Of a DNA stretch of 37,159 nucleotides, positions 1 through 6,650 are shown piece after piece. The translations under genes and the position numbers were made by a program. Numbering within the stretch: position 1 is the stretch's first letter; every line of letters starts with the position of its first letter. The notes under the pieces are model-generated. The model saw only the letters and a program-made list of their open reading frames with translations, was not told where the DNA came from and searched no databases. The stretch spans positions 1-37,159 of the forward strand of contig CAJMRM010000025.1 of the NCBI GenBank assembly GCA_905215775.1, in the 5' to 3' direction. The DNA comes from an uncultured bacterium (GTDB taxonomy: Bacteria > Bacillota > Clostridia > Lachnospirales > Lachnospiraceae).

Positions 1-407
1 TCGAAGAAGAAGGTGCTTCCCTTGTAAAGGATCTTCTTGTTGTCTGCTCTCTTACCTGTGGACTGGAAGTAGAACCACTCCTCATCGGCATCCTCGTCCT
101 CGTACGGTGTTGTTAATCTCCAGTCGTTGGTGATCTTTGCACCGCTGGAGTTTACGAAGTAGTAATCTCCGTCGTACTCTACCCAGCTGGAACGAACGAG
201 CATTCCGTCGTCGCCTACATAGTATTCCTTACCATTGCTGGAGCAGAAGGTGTTCTCATATACATCGCCATTCTTGTCGTAGCAGTACCACTCGCCATCT
301 ACCATCATCCAGGTGCCCTTTGCAGCTGCGAAGGATGTGATGGAAGCGCCTAATGCTAACAGAGCTGCTGCGGATACTACGGCAGCAATTTTTGTCTGCT
401 TTCTCAT
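1..407 (-). CDS. Secreted cell-wall-binding repeat protein (partial)
   Basis: The gene runs off the left edge; about 135 N-terminal residues are visible. It starts with a classical signal peptide (MRKQTK, a hydrophobic stretch rich in Ala and Leu, likely cut after SFA near residue 27). The mature part has Trp/Tyr/Gly-rich motifs such as GTWMMVDGEWYCYD, EYYVGDDGML and DGDYYFVNSSG. These resemble the choline-binding/YG-type cell-wall-binding repeats common in many copies in Lachnospiraceae. It is therefore probably exported and held non-covalently on the wall; whether a catalytic domain follows is not visible. The ATG at 405-407 is preceded by AGGAGAG in the mRNA sense. A long AT-rich leader with an 11 bp inverted repeat lies upstream. 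Confidence 0.75.
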   Translation of the reverse strand, partial: MRKQTKIAAVVSAAALLALGASITSFAAAKGTWMMVDGEWYCYDKNGDVYENTFCSSNGKEYYVGDDGMLVRSSWVEYDGDYYFVNSSGAKITNDWRLTTPYEDEDADEEWFYFQSTGKRADNKKILYKGSTFFF

Positions 408-479
408 AATTAATGCACTCTCCTTTTTTTCTTTTTGAAACTTTTTTGAAATTCCTAATTGCATTACGAGGAACATTAT

Positions 480-507
480 ACTTCTTATAAGAGAAATTAT
501 AAGAAGT
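480..507 (-). repeat. Perfect 11 bp inverted repeat upstream of the cell-wall protein
   Basis: ACTTCTTATAA at 480-490 and TTATAAGAAGT at 497-507 are perfect complements around a 6 nt spacer (GAGAAA). It lies 73 bp upstream of the minus-strand start codon and abuts a TATAAT-like hexamer (reverse of 475-480). It could be an operator or a 5' leader hairpin; there is no T-run that would make it a terminator. Confidence 0.5.
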
Positions 508-792
508 CAGAGAAAATATAAAAATTAAGAAAAAATTAAGAAACAAAGGCAGAATATAACCTTAAAAACCAGTGCACCATATAAAAAATCAAATATATAT
601 AATATATATATTGTTTTAAAAACTAAAATAATACCTACTCGAATTTCTTTCCGGAATCCAGGGACTGCCCTTGTGATCGGATCTGCGCGCATTGTTTTTA
701 ACAGCGGCATCTATTTGAAACGTTCATCCTTTACCCGCCTAACGGCCTCTTCCTGCCTTCATCCTGGCGGTGGGTATGCGCCAGCGCTTTGG

Positions 793-863
793 CCCGGGCC
801 ATCCGGCCCGGGGGCGGCGGGGGCCGGCCGGAATATCTCCTGGGCCGCGGGTTCCCGGCCGGG
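793..863. repeat. GC-rich palindromic island
   Basis: CCCGGGCC (793-800) and GGCCCGGG (805-812) form a perfect 8 bp stem with a 4 nt loop. CCGGCCGG occurs again at 824-831 and 855-862, so the whole stretch can fold into competing GC hairpins. It lies upstream of the asnS promoter, so it should not be in the asnS mRNA. There is no T-run to make it a standard terminator. Its role is unknown. Confidence 0.4.
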
Positions 864-905
864 AGGGGATGGACTGGCTTTTGGCGGATTCTTCCACCTT
901 CCCCC

Positions 906-934
906 TTGAATCTCCGCTGAAAATACGATATACT
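906..934 (+). promoter_or_regulatory. sigma-70-type promoter of asnS
   Basis: TTGAAT (906-911) and TATACT (929-934) are separated by exactly 17 bp. Transcription would begin near 941, giving a leader of roughly 43 nt before the asnS ATG. Confidence 0.7.
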
Positions 935-983
935 GTCATAAACTGGTTTTTATTTATAGAAACAGAATTGAGGAGAAAGAAAA

Positions 984-2375
984 ATGGAACTGATTACTGT
1001 TAAGGAGCTTTTTAGCGACCGTGAAAAATATCTGGACAAAGAGGTCCAGGTGGGCGGCTGGATCCGCAGCATCCGTGACTCCAAAGCATTCGGCTTCATC
1101 GTATTAAATGATGGAACGTGTTTTGATACCCTTCAGATCGTTTACCATGATACTATGGAGAACTTTGCGGAGGTTTCTAAATTAAACGTTGGTGCGGCGA
1201 TTATCGTCAAGGGAACCCTGGTGGCAACCCCGGAGGCAAAGCAGCCCTTTGAGATCCAGGCGGATCAGGTGCTGGTGGAGGGCGTTTCCAACGCCGATTA
1301 CCCGCTGCAGAAAAAACGTCACAGCTTTGAGTATTTACGGACTATTTCCCATCTGCGCCCCAGGACCAATACGTTCCAGGCGGTGTTCCGTGTCCGCTCT
1401 CTGATCGCCTATGCGATCCACAAATATTTCCAGGAACAGGGCTTCGTATATGTTCATACGCCGCTGATCACCGGAAGCGACTGTGAGGGCGCCGGAGAGA
1501 TGTTCCAGGTGACGACCATGGATCTGGCCAATGTGCCGAAGAAGGACGACGGAACCGTGGACTTCTCTCAGGATTTCTTCGGAAAGCCCACCAACCTGAC
1601 CGTAAGCGGCCAGTTAAATGCGGAAACCTACGCCATGGCGTTCCGGAATGTCTATACCTTTGGCCCTACTTTCCGTGCCGAGAACTCCAACACCACCCGT
1701 CATGCGGCTGAGTTCTGGATGATCGAGCCGGAGATGGCCTTTGCAGACCTCAATGACAATATGGCAGTGGCTGAGGGTATGTTAAAGTATGTGATCCGGT
1801 ATGTGCTGGAGAATGCCCCGGCGGAGATGAACTTCTTCAACCAGTTTGTGGACAAGGGACTTTTAGACCGGTTAAACCATGTATTAAATTCCGAATTTGG
1901 CCATGTGACCTATACAGAGGCTATCAAGCTTCTGGAGGAGCACAACGATAAGTTCGATTATAAGGTATTCTGGGGCTGCGACCTCCAGACGGAGCATGAG
2001 CGGTATCTGACAGAGGAGATCTTTAAGAAACCGGTGTTCGTTACGGATTATCCCAAGGAGATCAAGGCGTTCTATATGAAGTTAAACGAGGACGGAAAGA
2101 CGGTTGCAGCCATGGACTGCCTGGTTCCGGGAATCGGAGAGATCATCGGAGGAAGCCAGAGAGAGGACAGCTACGACAAGCTGCTGGGAAGAATGAAGGA
2201 GCTGGGATTACAGGAAGAGGATTACGGCTTCTACCTGGATCTGCGCAAGTACGGTTCTGTACGTCATTCCGGCTTTGGCCTTGGCTTCGAGCGCTGCGTG
2301 ATGTATCTGACAGGAATGGGCAATATCCGCGATGTGATCCCGTTCCCGCGTACAGTTAATAACTGCGATCTGTAA
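984..2375 (+). CDS. asnS: Asparagine--tRNA ligase
   Basis: Class IIb aminoacyl-tRNA synthetase that charges tRNA-Asn with asparagine using ATP in the cytoplasm. At 463 residues it has normal bacterial AsnRS length. The N-terminal OB-fold anticodon-binding domain (about 1-110, KEVQVGGWIRSIRDSK) is followed by the catalytic core with the insertion GSDCEGAGEMF, class II motif 2 (FRAENSNTTRHAAEFWMIE) and motif 3 (GLGFERCVMYLTG). The C-terminus (IPFPRTVNNCDL) is typical, so the gene is intact. The ATG is preceded by GAGGAGA at good spacing. No T-box leader is present, so transcription is probably not controlled by uncharged tRNA. Confidence 0.96.
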   Translation: MELITVKELFSDREKYLDKEVQVGGWIRSIRDSKAFGFIVLNDGTCFDTLQIVYHDTMENFAEVSKLNVGAAIIVKGTLVATPEAKQPFEIQADQVLVEGVSNADYPLQKKRHSFEYLRTISHLRPRTNTFQAVFRVRSLIAYAIHKYFQEQGFVYVHTPLITGSDCEGAGEMFQVTTMDLANVPKKDDGTVDFSQDFFGKPTNLTVSGQLNAETYAMAFRNVYTFGPTFRAENSNTTRHAAEFWMIEPEMAFADLNDNMAVAEGMLKYVIRYVLENAPAEMNFFNQFVDKGLLDRLNHVLNSEFGHVTYTEAIKLLEEHNDKFDYKVFWGCDLQTEHERYLTEEIFKKPVFVTDYPKEIKAFYMKLNEDGKTVAAMDCLVPGIGEIIGGSQREDSYDKLLGRMKELGLQEEDYGFYLDLRKYGSVRHSGFGLGFERCVMYLTGMGNIRDVIPFPRTVNNCDL

Positions 2376-2391
2376 AAAATACGAGTGACTG

Positions 2392-2426
2392 GGAGCGCGC
2401 AGACTGGCTGCTGCGCTCCTTTCGTC
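2392..2426 (+). terminator. Weak stem-loop after asnS
   Basis: GGAGCGCGCAG (2392-2402) pairs with CTGCTGCGCTCC (2408-2419) with one bulge across a 5 nt loop, followed by the pyrimidine-rich but interrupted tract TTTCGTC. It may partly terminate or attenuate asnS transcripts before the phosphoesterase gene. Confidence 0.4.
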
Positions 2427-2453
2427 TCTGTTCGGTAATTGGGGGATTCAGCC

Positions 2454-3524
2454 ATGAAATTTATTCACACTGCAGACATCCACTGGGGGATGGTGCCTGA
2501 CAGCGACCGGCCCTGGGGAAAAAAAAGAGAGCAGGCCATCCGCCTGACCTTCCAGGCGATCATTGAGGAGGCCAGGGACAGCCATGCAGATCTTCTTCTG
2601 ATCTCCGGGGACCTGTTCCACCGCCAGCCGTTAGCCAGGGATCTGAAGGAGGTAAACTACCTGTTTTCCACGATCCCGGGAACCCGGGTGGTGATCATTG
2701 CCGGAAATCATGACCGGATCCGTAAAAGCTCAGCGCTCCTGAGCTTTTCCTGGTGTCCCAATGTGACGTTTCTGATGGATGAGTCCATGACCTCTGTGTA
2801 CTTTGAGGATCTGAATACGGAGATTTACGGTTTCAGCTACCATACGGCGGAGATCACAGAGGACAGGCTGGACGGGTTTTCTGTGCCCGCCACCCGGCGG
2901 ACCAGGATCCTGATGCTCCACGGAGGGGACGCGAAGCATCTGCCGTTTGATAAGAACGCCCTGGCGGCTCTGCCGTTTTCCTACATTGCCCTGGGCCATA
3001 TCCATAAGCCTGCGGTCCTCCTGGAAAACCGGATGGCGTATGCGGGCTCCCCGGAGCCCCTGGACCTGACGGAGACCGGCCCCCATGGATTTTTTGTGGG
3101 AGAGATCGACGACGCCACCGGCCACGTGGCTTCTCTGAAATTCAAGGCTGCGGCCCAGGCCCAGTACATTCCGCTGGTGGTGAGTGTGACCCCGGCCACT
3201 ACCAATGCCGAGCTTTCCCAGCTCATTGCGGACGAGATAAAAAAACGCGGAGCGTCCAATATTTACCGCTTCCGGATCCGGGGCATGCGGGATCCGGACA
3301 CAGAATTTGATCCGGAGCTTCTGGCGGGGCAGTGGAATATCAGCGAGATCCTGGATGAAACAGAGCCCCAGTATGATTTTCATGCATTGTTTGCCGACCA
3401 TCCCAGCGATATGATCGGCTTTTATATCCAGGCGCTGATGAAGGAAAATATGAGCCCGGTGGAAAAAAAGGCCCTGTATTACGGGATCCATGCGCTTTTG
3501 ATGACCAAGGATGAAAGGAGTTAG
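2454..3524 (+). CDS. SbcD/YhaO-like metallophosphoesterase (DNA repair exonuclease family)
   Basis: A calcineurin-like phosphoesterase of the Mre11/SbcD/YhaO group, 356 residues. The two-metal active-site motifs appear in order: D8-x-H10 (HTADIHWG), GD at 52-53 (ISGDLFH), GNHD at 84-87, the later His in LMLHGGD, and GHIH in ALGHIHKP. A smaller C-terminal capping region follows. The partner is the ATPase gene 5 bp downstream, the same order as B. subtilis yhaO-yhaN and sbcD-sbcC, so the two probably form an ATP-driven DNA end-processing nuclease. The ATG at 2454 is chosen over an upstream TTG (2439) because the family starts MKFIHTADIHWG and GGGGGA lies about 8 bp before it. The exact DNA substrate is not deducible here. 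Confidence 0.88.
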   Translation: MKFIHTADIHWGMVPDSDRPWGKKREQAIRLTFQAIIEEARDSHADLLLISGDLFHRQPLARDLKEVNYLFSTIPGTRVVIIAGNHDRIRKSSALLSFSWCPNVTFLMDESMTSVYFEDLNTEIYGFSYHTAEITEDRLDGFSVPATRRTRILMLHGGDAKHLPFDKNALAALPFSYIALGHIHKPAVLLENRMAYAGSPEPLDLTETGPHGFFVGEIDDATGHVASLKFKAAAQAQYIPLVVSVTPATTNAELSQLIADEIKKRGASNIYRFRIRGMRDPDTEFDPELLAGQWNISEILDETEPQYDFHALFADHPSDMIGFYIQALMKENMSPVEKKALYYGIHALLMTKDERS

Positions 3525-3529
3525 GGAAC

Positions 3530-5365
3530 ATGAAGCTGCTGGAACTGCATATCAACGGATTCGGAAAAATTCATGACCGGACCATCTCCTTTGCCGACGG
3601 CGTCAATGTGATCTATGGACGGAATGAGGCCGGAAAATCCACGCTCCATACCTTTATCCGGGGCATGCTGTTTGGAATGGAACGGGGGAGGGGACGCGCC
3701 GCCAGGAACGATCTGTATTCTAAGTACGAGCCATGGGAGAACAGCGGGACGTATGAGGGCTGGCTGCGGCTGGAGCAGGGAGGCGTGATCTACCGCATTG
3801 AGCGGAGATTCCGCAGGGACGACCGGTATCTGCGGGTCATCAACGAGACCCAGGGACGGGAGGAGGAGCCCACCCGTGCCCTGATGGACCAGATCCTGGG
3901 GGGGCTCAACGAAACGACGTATAATAATACCATCAGCATCAGCCAGTTAAAGAGCGCCACCGAGGACGGCATGGTTGGGGAGCTGAAGAATTATATCGCC
4001 AATATGAATACCACCGGGAATATCTCCCTGAATATCACCAAAGCCACTGCGTTTTTAAAGAGTCAGAAGCGGAGCCTGGAGGCCAATCTGGTTCCGGATG
4101 CATCCAGAGAGTATACGGCGCTGCTGGCGGAGATCCGGGCGGTGGATGCGGAGATCTCCTCCCCCCAGTATGAAAACCAGCTGGCCTCCTACCAGACCAT
4201 GCGGTCCCAGGTGAAGGGAATCATTGAAAATACCCAGGCGGAACGGGCGGCCCTGGCCGAGCAGGTAAAGCGGAGCCGCCAGGTGCTGGCCGAGGGGCAG
4301 TTTACCGACCGTTCCTCAGTGGCGGCCTGTGAGGAAAAGGCCAGAGACCTGTATGACAGCTTTTGCACGGCCGAGCGTGAGTGTACGAAAAGATCCCGGA
4401 AGCTGCTGGCGGCAGCGGGGCTGCTGCTGGCGGTCTGCGGCGGCCTGACGGCCGGATACCTGGGGATCATGGATCTTTTCCGCTTTCTGCCTCTGGTCGT
4501 TGCCGCAGGAGGGGCGGCTGTTCTGTGCCTGATCCTGGCTGTGGTGCTGACGGCCAGGGGAAAACGGTTCGGAAGAAAAATGGAAGAGGACCGGGCGCAG
4601 CTTTCGGAGCTTCTGGGGCGGCATCTGGGGGACGGGACCGTGTCTTCGGCGGCCATGGACGCGTTTTATGGCCGGATGGCAGAGTTTTCAAGGCTCTGCG
4701 ACATGCTGGACCAGTCGGAGCATGCGCTGGATAAATATGCGGAAGACATTAACTCCCTCCAGGAAAAACAGAACAGCTGCAGCGAGATGATCGAGCAGCA
4801 GCAGAGGACCCAGTGGGAGCTGGAAAAGAAGCTGGAGCATCTGAACGCCTGCCGGACCAGGGCCGCGGCCTTAAAGCGGGTGCTGGCGGAAAATGACCGG
4901 GTCAGAGAGGAGATCCTGGCCATTGAGATGGCCCAGGAAACCATGACAGAGCTGTCCTCGTCCATCCGGGATTCCTTTGGACTGTACCTGAATAAGGAAG
5001 CGTCCAGACTGGTATCCGGGATCACCGGAGGGATCTATGACAGTATGAGCATTGATGAAAATTTAAACGTCTTTCTGAATACAAAAAGCAGACTGGTGCC
5101 GTTGGAGAACGTCAGCAGCGGGGCTATGGACCAGGTGTATCTGGCGCTCCGGCTGGCGGCTGCAAGGCTCCTCCAGGGGGATGGGGAGCCATTCCCTCTG
5201 ATCTTTGACGACAGCTTTACGCTTTATGACGACGACCGGCTGCGGACGGCCCTTAAGTGGCTTTCAAAAGCCTATGATGGCCAGCTGATCATTTTTACCT
5301 GCCACCGCAGGGAAGCGCAGATGCTCAGGGCGCTGCAGACGGAATTCCAGATGGTGGAAATTTAA
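3530..5365 (+). CDS. SbcC/YhaN-like coiled-coil ATPase with internal transmembrane hairpin
   Basis: A 611-residue AAA/SMC-like ATPase. The N-terminal half-site has Walker A GRNEAGKST (30-38). Predicted coiled-coil arms follow, and the C-terminal half-site has the ABC signature-like SSGAMDQ (about 529-535) and Walker B PLIFDDS (about 555-561). Between the arms (about 291-344) are two strongly hydrophobic segments (LLAAAGLLLAVCGGLTAGYL and FLPLVVAAGGAAVLCLILAV). This matches the YhaN branch rather than classical SbcC, which has a zinc hook there. It is thus likely a membrane-tethered partner of the upstream phosphoesterase, translated from ATG 3530 with AAGGAG upstream. A bidirectional terminator follows. 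Confidence 0.82.
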   Translation: MKLLELHINGFGKIHDRTISFADGVNVIYGRNEAGKSTLHTFIRGMLFGMERGRGRAARNDLYSKYEPWENSGTYEGWLRLEQGGVIYRIERRFRRDDRYLRVINETQGREEEPTRALMDQILGGLNETTYNNTISISQLKSATEDGMVGELKNYIANMNTTGNISLNITKATAFLKSQKRSLEANLVPDASREYTALLAEIRAVDAEISSPQYENQLASYQTMRSQVKGIIENTQAERAALAEQVKRSRQVLAEGQFTDRSSVAACEEKARDLYDSFCTAERECTKRSRKLLAAAGLLLAVCGGLTAGYLGIMDLFRFLPLVVAAGGAAVLCLILAVVLTARGKRFGRKMEEDRAQLSELLGRHLGDGTVSSAAMDAFYGRMAEFSRLCDMLDQSEHALDKYAEDINSLQEKQNSCSEMIEQQQRTQWELEKKLEHLNACRTRAAALKRVLAENDRVREEILAIEMAQETMTELSSSIRDSFGLYLNKEASRLVSGITGGIYDSMSIDENLNVFLNTKSRLVPLENVSSGAMDQVYLALRLAAARLLQGDGEPFPLIFDDSFTLYDDDRLRTALKWLSKAYDGQLIIFTCHRREAQMLRALQTEFQMVEI

Positions 5366-5394
5366 GGAAAACGAAAAAGAATATTTTTACAAAA

Positions 5395-5426
5395 AAAGAG
5401 GACGGGAGCAGGCTCCTGTCCTCTTT
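5395..5426. terminator. Bidirectional intrinsic terminator
   Basis: A 15 bp stem (5395-5409 with 5412-5426; one G-T pair, 2 nt loop before fraying) ends in TTTAT on the plus side and AAAAAAA/TTTTTTT on the minus side. It sits between the convergent YhaN-like and rubrerythrin genes and can stop both transcripts. Confidence 0.85.
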
Positions 5427-5445
5427 ATCTATACATTTGCGGGAA

Positions 5446-5988
5446 TTAACCGAAGTATCTCTCTAAGAGACCCTGGAAAGCCTTGCCGTGACGAGCCTCG
5501 TCTCTTGCCATCTCATGAACTGTGTCATGGATCGCATCCAGGTTAGCGGCTTTTGCTCTCTTAGCCAGGTCGAACTTACCAGCTGTTGCGCCGTTCTCGG
5601 CCTCAACTCTCATCTCCAGGTTCTTCTTGGTGCTGTCTGTAAGAACCTCGCCCAGAAGCTCTGCAAACTTAGCTGCATGCTCAGCCTCTTCGTAAGCTGC
5701 CTTCTCCCAGTACAGACCGATCTCCGGATAGCCTTCTCTGTGAGCAACTCTTGCCATAGCCAGATACATACCAACCTCTTTGCACTCGCCCTCATAGTTT
5801 GCTCTTAAGTCAGCCATGATATCCTCGCTGGAGCCCTGAGCTACGCCTACAACGTGCTCTGCTGCCCAGCTCATTGCGCCTGTCTGCTCCTGGAACTTGG
5901 AAGCCGGTGCATTACATACCGGACATTTCTCCGGAGCTGTCTCGCCTTCATGAACATAACCGCAAACTGTGCAAACCCATTTCTTCAT
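5446..5988 (-). CDS. rbr: Reverse rubrerythrin
   Basis: A 180-residue non-haem iron peroxidase that reduces H2O2 to water with electrons from NADH via rubredoxin-type carriers; it protects anaerobes from oxygen stress. The rubredoxin FeS4 domain is at the N-terminus (C6-x2-C9, C22-x2-C25), the reverse of classical rubrerythrin. It is followed by the ferritin-like di-iron domain with the Glu/His clusters GECKE, EEAEHA and DEARH. AAAGGAG lies just before ATG 5988. The promoter and a PerR operator overlap its 5' region, and the perR gene is directly upstream on the same strand, so it is probably PerR-repressed and induced by peroxide. Confidence 0.93.
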   Translation of the reverse strand: MKKWVCTVCGYVHEGETAPEKCPVCNAPASKFQEQTGAMSWAAEHVVGVAQGSSEDIMADLRANYEGECKEVGMYLAMARVAHREGYPEIGLYWEKAAYEEAEHAAKFAELLGEVLTDSTKKNLEMRVEAENGATAGKFDLAKRAKAANLDAIHDTVHEMARDEARHGKAFQGLLERYFG

Positions 5989-6027
5989 AGTGTTTTCTCC
6001 TTTATAATTTGATTTTTTTAAATTCGA

Positions 6028-6042
6028 TAATAGTAATTGTTA
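6028..6042 (-). promoter_or_regulatory. Probable PerR operator of rubrerythrin
   Basis: TAATAGTAATTGTTA matches 12 of 14 arm positions of the perfect palindrome TAACAAT-N-ATTGTTA found at the perR promoter. It begins 9 bp downstream of the -10 box, overlapping the transcription start region, so a bound repressor would block initiation. Confidence 0.7.
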
Positions 6043-6050
6043 CTGATATC

Positions 6051-6079
6051 ACTATATCATACTTAAGATTCTTTGTCAA
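6051..6079 (-). promoter_or_regulatory. Promoter of rubrerythrin
   Basis: On the minus strand TTGACA (6074-6079) and TATAGT (6051-6056) are separated by 17 bp. The -35 box overlaps the stop codon of perR (6076-6078), so rbr may be transcribed both from here and by read-through from perR. Confidence 0.8.
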
Positions 6080-6477
6080 CAGATAATTTGTATTTTTTGC
6101 TGACATTCACTGCATTCTCCGTAAAAGAAAATGGTGTGGGAGTCCACCCGCCCGGGAGCCGGCCCTGTCATAAGCTCTTCCGTTTTGTGTACCAGGCTCC
6201 GGGGCAGATCGATGATCGCGCCGCAGGTCTTGCACACAAAATGGTAGTGGGGTTCTGTCACAAAATCAAAGTGCTCAGAACCGTCCCCGCAGGAAAATCT
6301 CGCTATTTCGCCCAGTTCCGATAAGAGCTTCAGGTTCCTGTAAACGGTTCCCAGGCTGATATTGGGAAATTCCTCGCGGATGGAAAGGTAAAGGGCGTCG
6401 GCAGTGGGATGGTCAGTACGGTTCATCAGACAGTTTTTAATGGACTCTCTCTGACGGCTGTACTTAAGCGTCTTCAT
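6076..6477 (-). CDS. perR: Peroxide-responsive repressor PerR (Fur family)
   Basis: A 133-residue metal-dependent repressor. All five regulatory-metal ligands of B. subtilis PerR (H37, D85, H91, H93, D104) have counterparts here at H23, D71, H77, H79 and D90 with one constant offset of 14. The four zinc cysteines match too (C82/C85 and C122/C125). In PerR, iron-catalysed oxidation of the His ligands releases DNA, derepressing peroxide-defence genes. An N-terminal winged helix (TADALYLSIREEF, SLGTVYRNLKLL) binds DNA. The start is set at ATG 6477 (MKTLKYSRQR) because GGAGAG precedes it and the operator lies upstream; longer in-frame starts would cross the promoter. It is probably autoregulated and controls rbr. 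Confidence 0.9.
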   Translation of the reverse strand: MKTLKYSRQRESIKNCLMNRTDHPTADALYLSIREEFPNISLGTVYRNLKLLSELGEIARFSCGDGSEHFDFVTEPHYHFVCKTCGAIIDLPRSLVHKTEELMTGPAPGRVDSHTIFFYGECSECQQKIQIIC

Positions 6478-6530
6478 ACCTGTCTCTCCTTCCTTAAATA
6501 TTCCTCCCGCATTGGGATGACAACCATTAA

Positions 6531-6545
6531 TAACAATAATTGTTA
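6531..6545 (-). promoter_or_regulatory. PerR operator at its own promoter
   Basis: TAACAATAATTGTTA is a perfect 7-1-7 palindrome placed 5 bp past the -10 box, over the expected transcription start of perR. Its arms resemble Fur-family boxes and are shared with the rubrerythrin operator. Confidence 0.75.
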
Positions 6546-6550
6546 CCATT

Positions 6551-6578
6551 ATTATATACAAATATCAGGAAATGTCAA
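6551..6578 (-). promoter_or_regulatory. Promoter of perR
   Basis: Minus strand TTGACA (6573-6578) and TATAAT (6551-6556) with a 16 bp spacer. Its -35 box lies only 11 bp from the -35 box of the divergent promoter of the giant gene, so PerR might also influence that promoter. Confidence 0.8.
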
Positions 6579-6589
6579 GCGGTTTTTTC

Positions 6590-6618
6590 TTGAAAACAGC
6601 CGTCTCTGTCATTATACT
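6590..6618 (+). promoter_or_regulatory. Promoter of the giant multidomain gene
   Basis: TTGAAA (6590-6595) and TATACT (6613-6618) with a 17 bp spacer, divergent from the perR promoter. The start near 6625 gives a leader of about 25 nt. Confidence 0.75.
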
Positions 6619-6650
6619 ATAAGAAAGTATGAAGAAAAAGAGGTGAGGCC

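Larger units (their letters stand above)
408..983. other. Gene-free 576 bp region: AT-rich leader, GC-rich island, asnS promoter
   Basis: The left half (about 430-640) is strongly AT-rich with runs of alternating TA near 590-612 and probably holds the promoter and leader of the minus-strand cell-wall gene. The right half (about 740-870) switches to nearly pure G and C with self-complementary CCGG-type blocks. No convincing reading frame, tRNA or T-box leader was found. The asnS promoter lies at the right end. Confidence 0.5.

Noticed and set aside
673..909. Small plus-strand frames in the GC-rich island
   Set aside because: Pro/Gly-rich translation, no ribosome site, and overlap with palindromes; composition explains them.
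640..983. T-box leader for asnS
   Set aside because: The conserved AGGGTGGNACCGCG-type antiterminator sequence is absent, and the promoter leaves only a leader of about 43 nt.
2730..3491. Long open frame (253 codons) on the minus strand
   Set aside because: It is antisense to the phosphoesterase gene, has no family motifs and no ribosome site; a by-product of GC-rich codon use.
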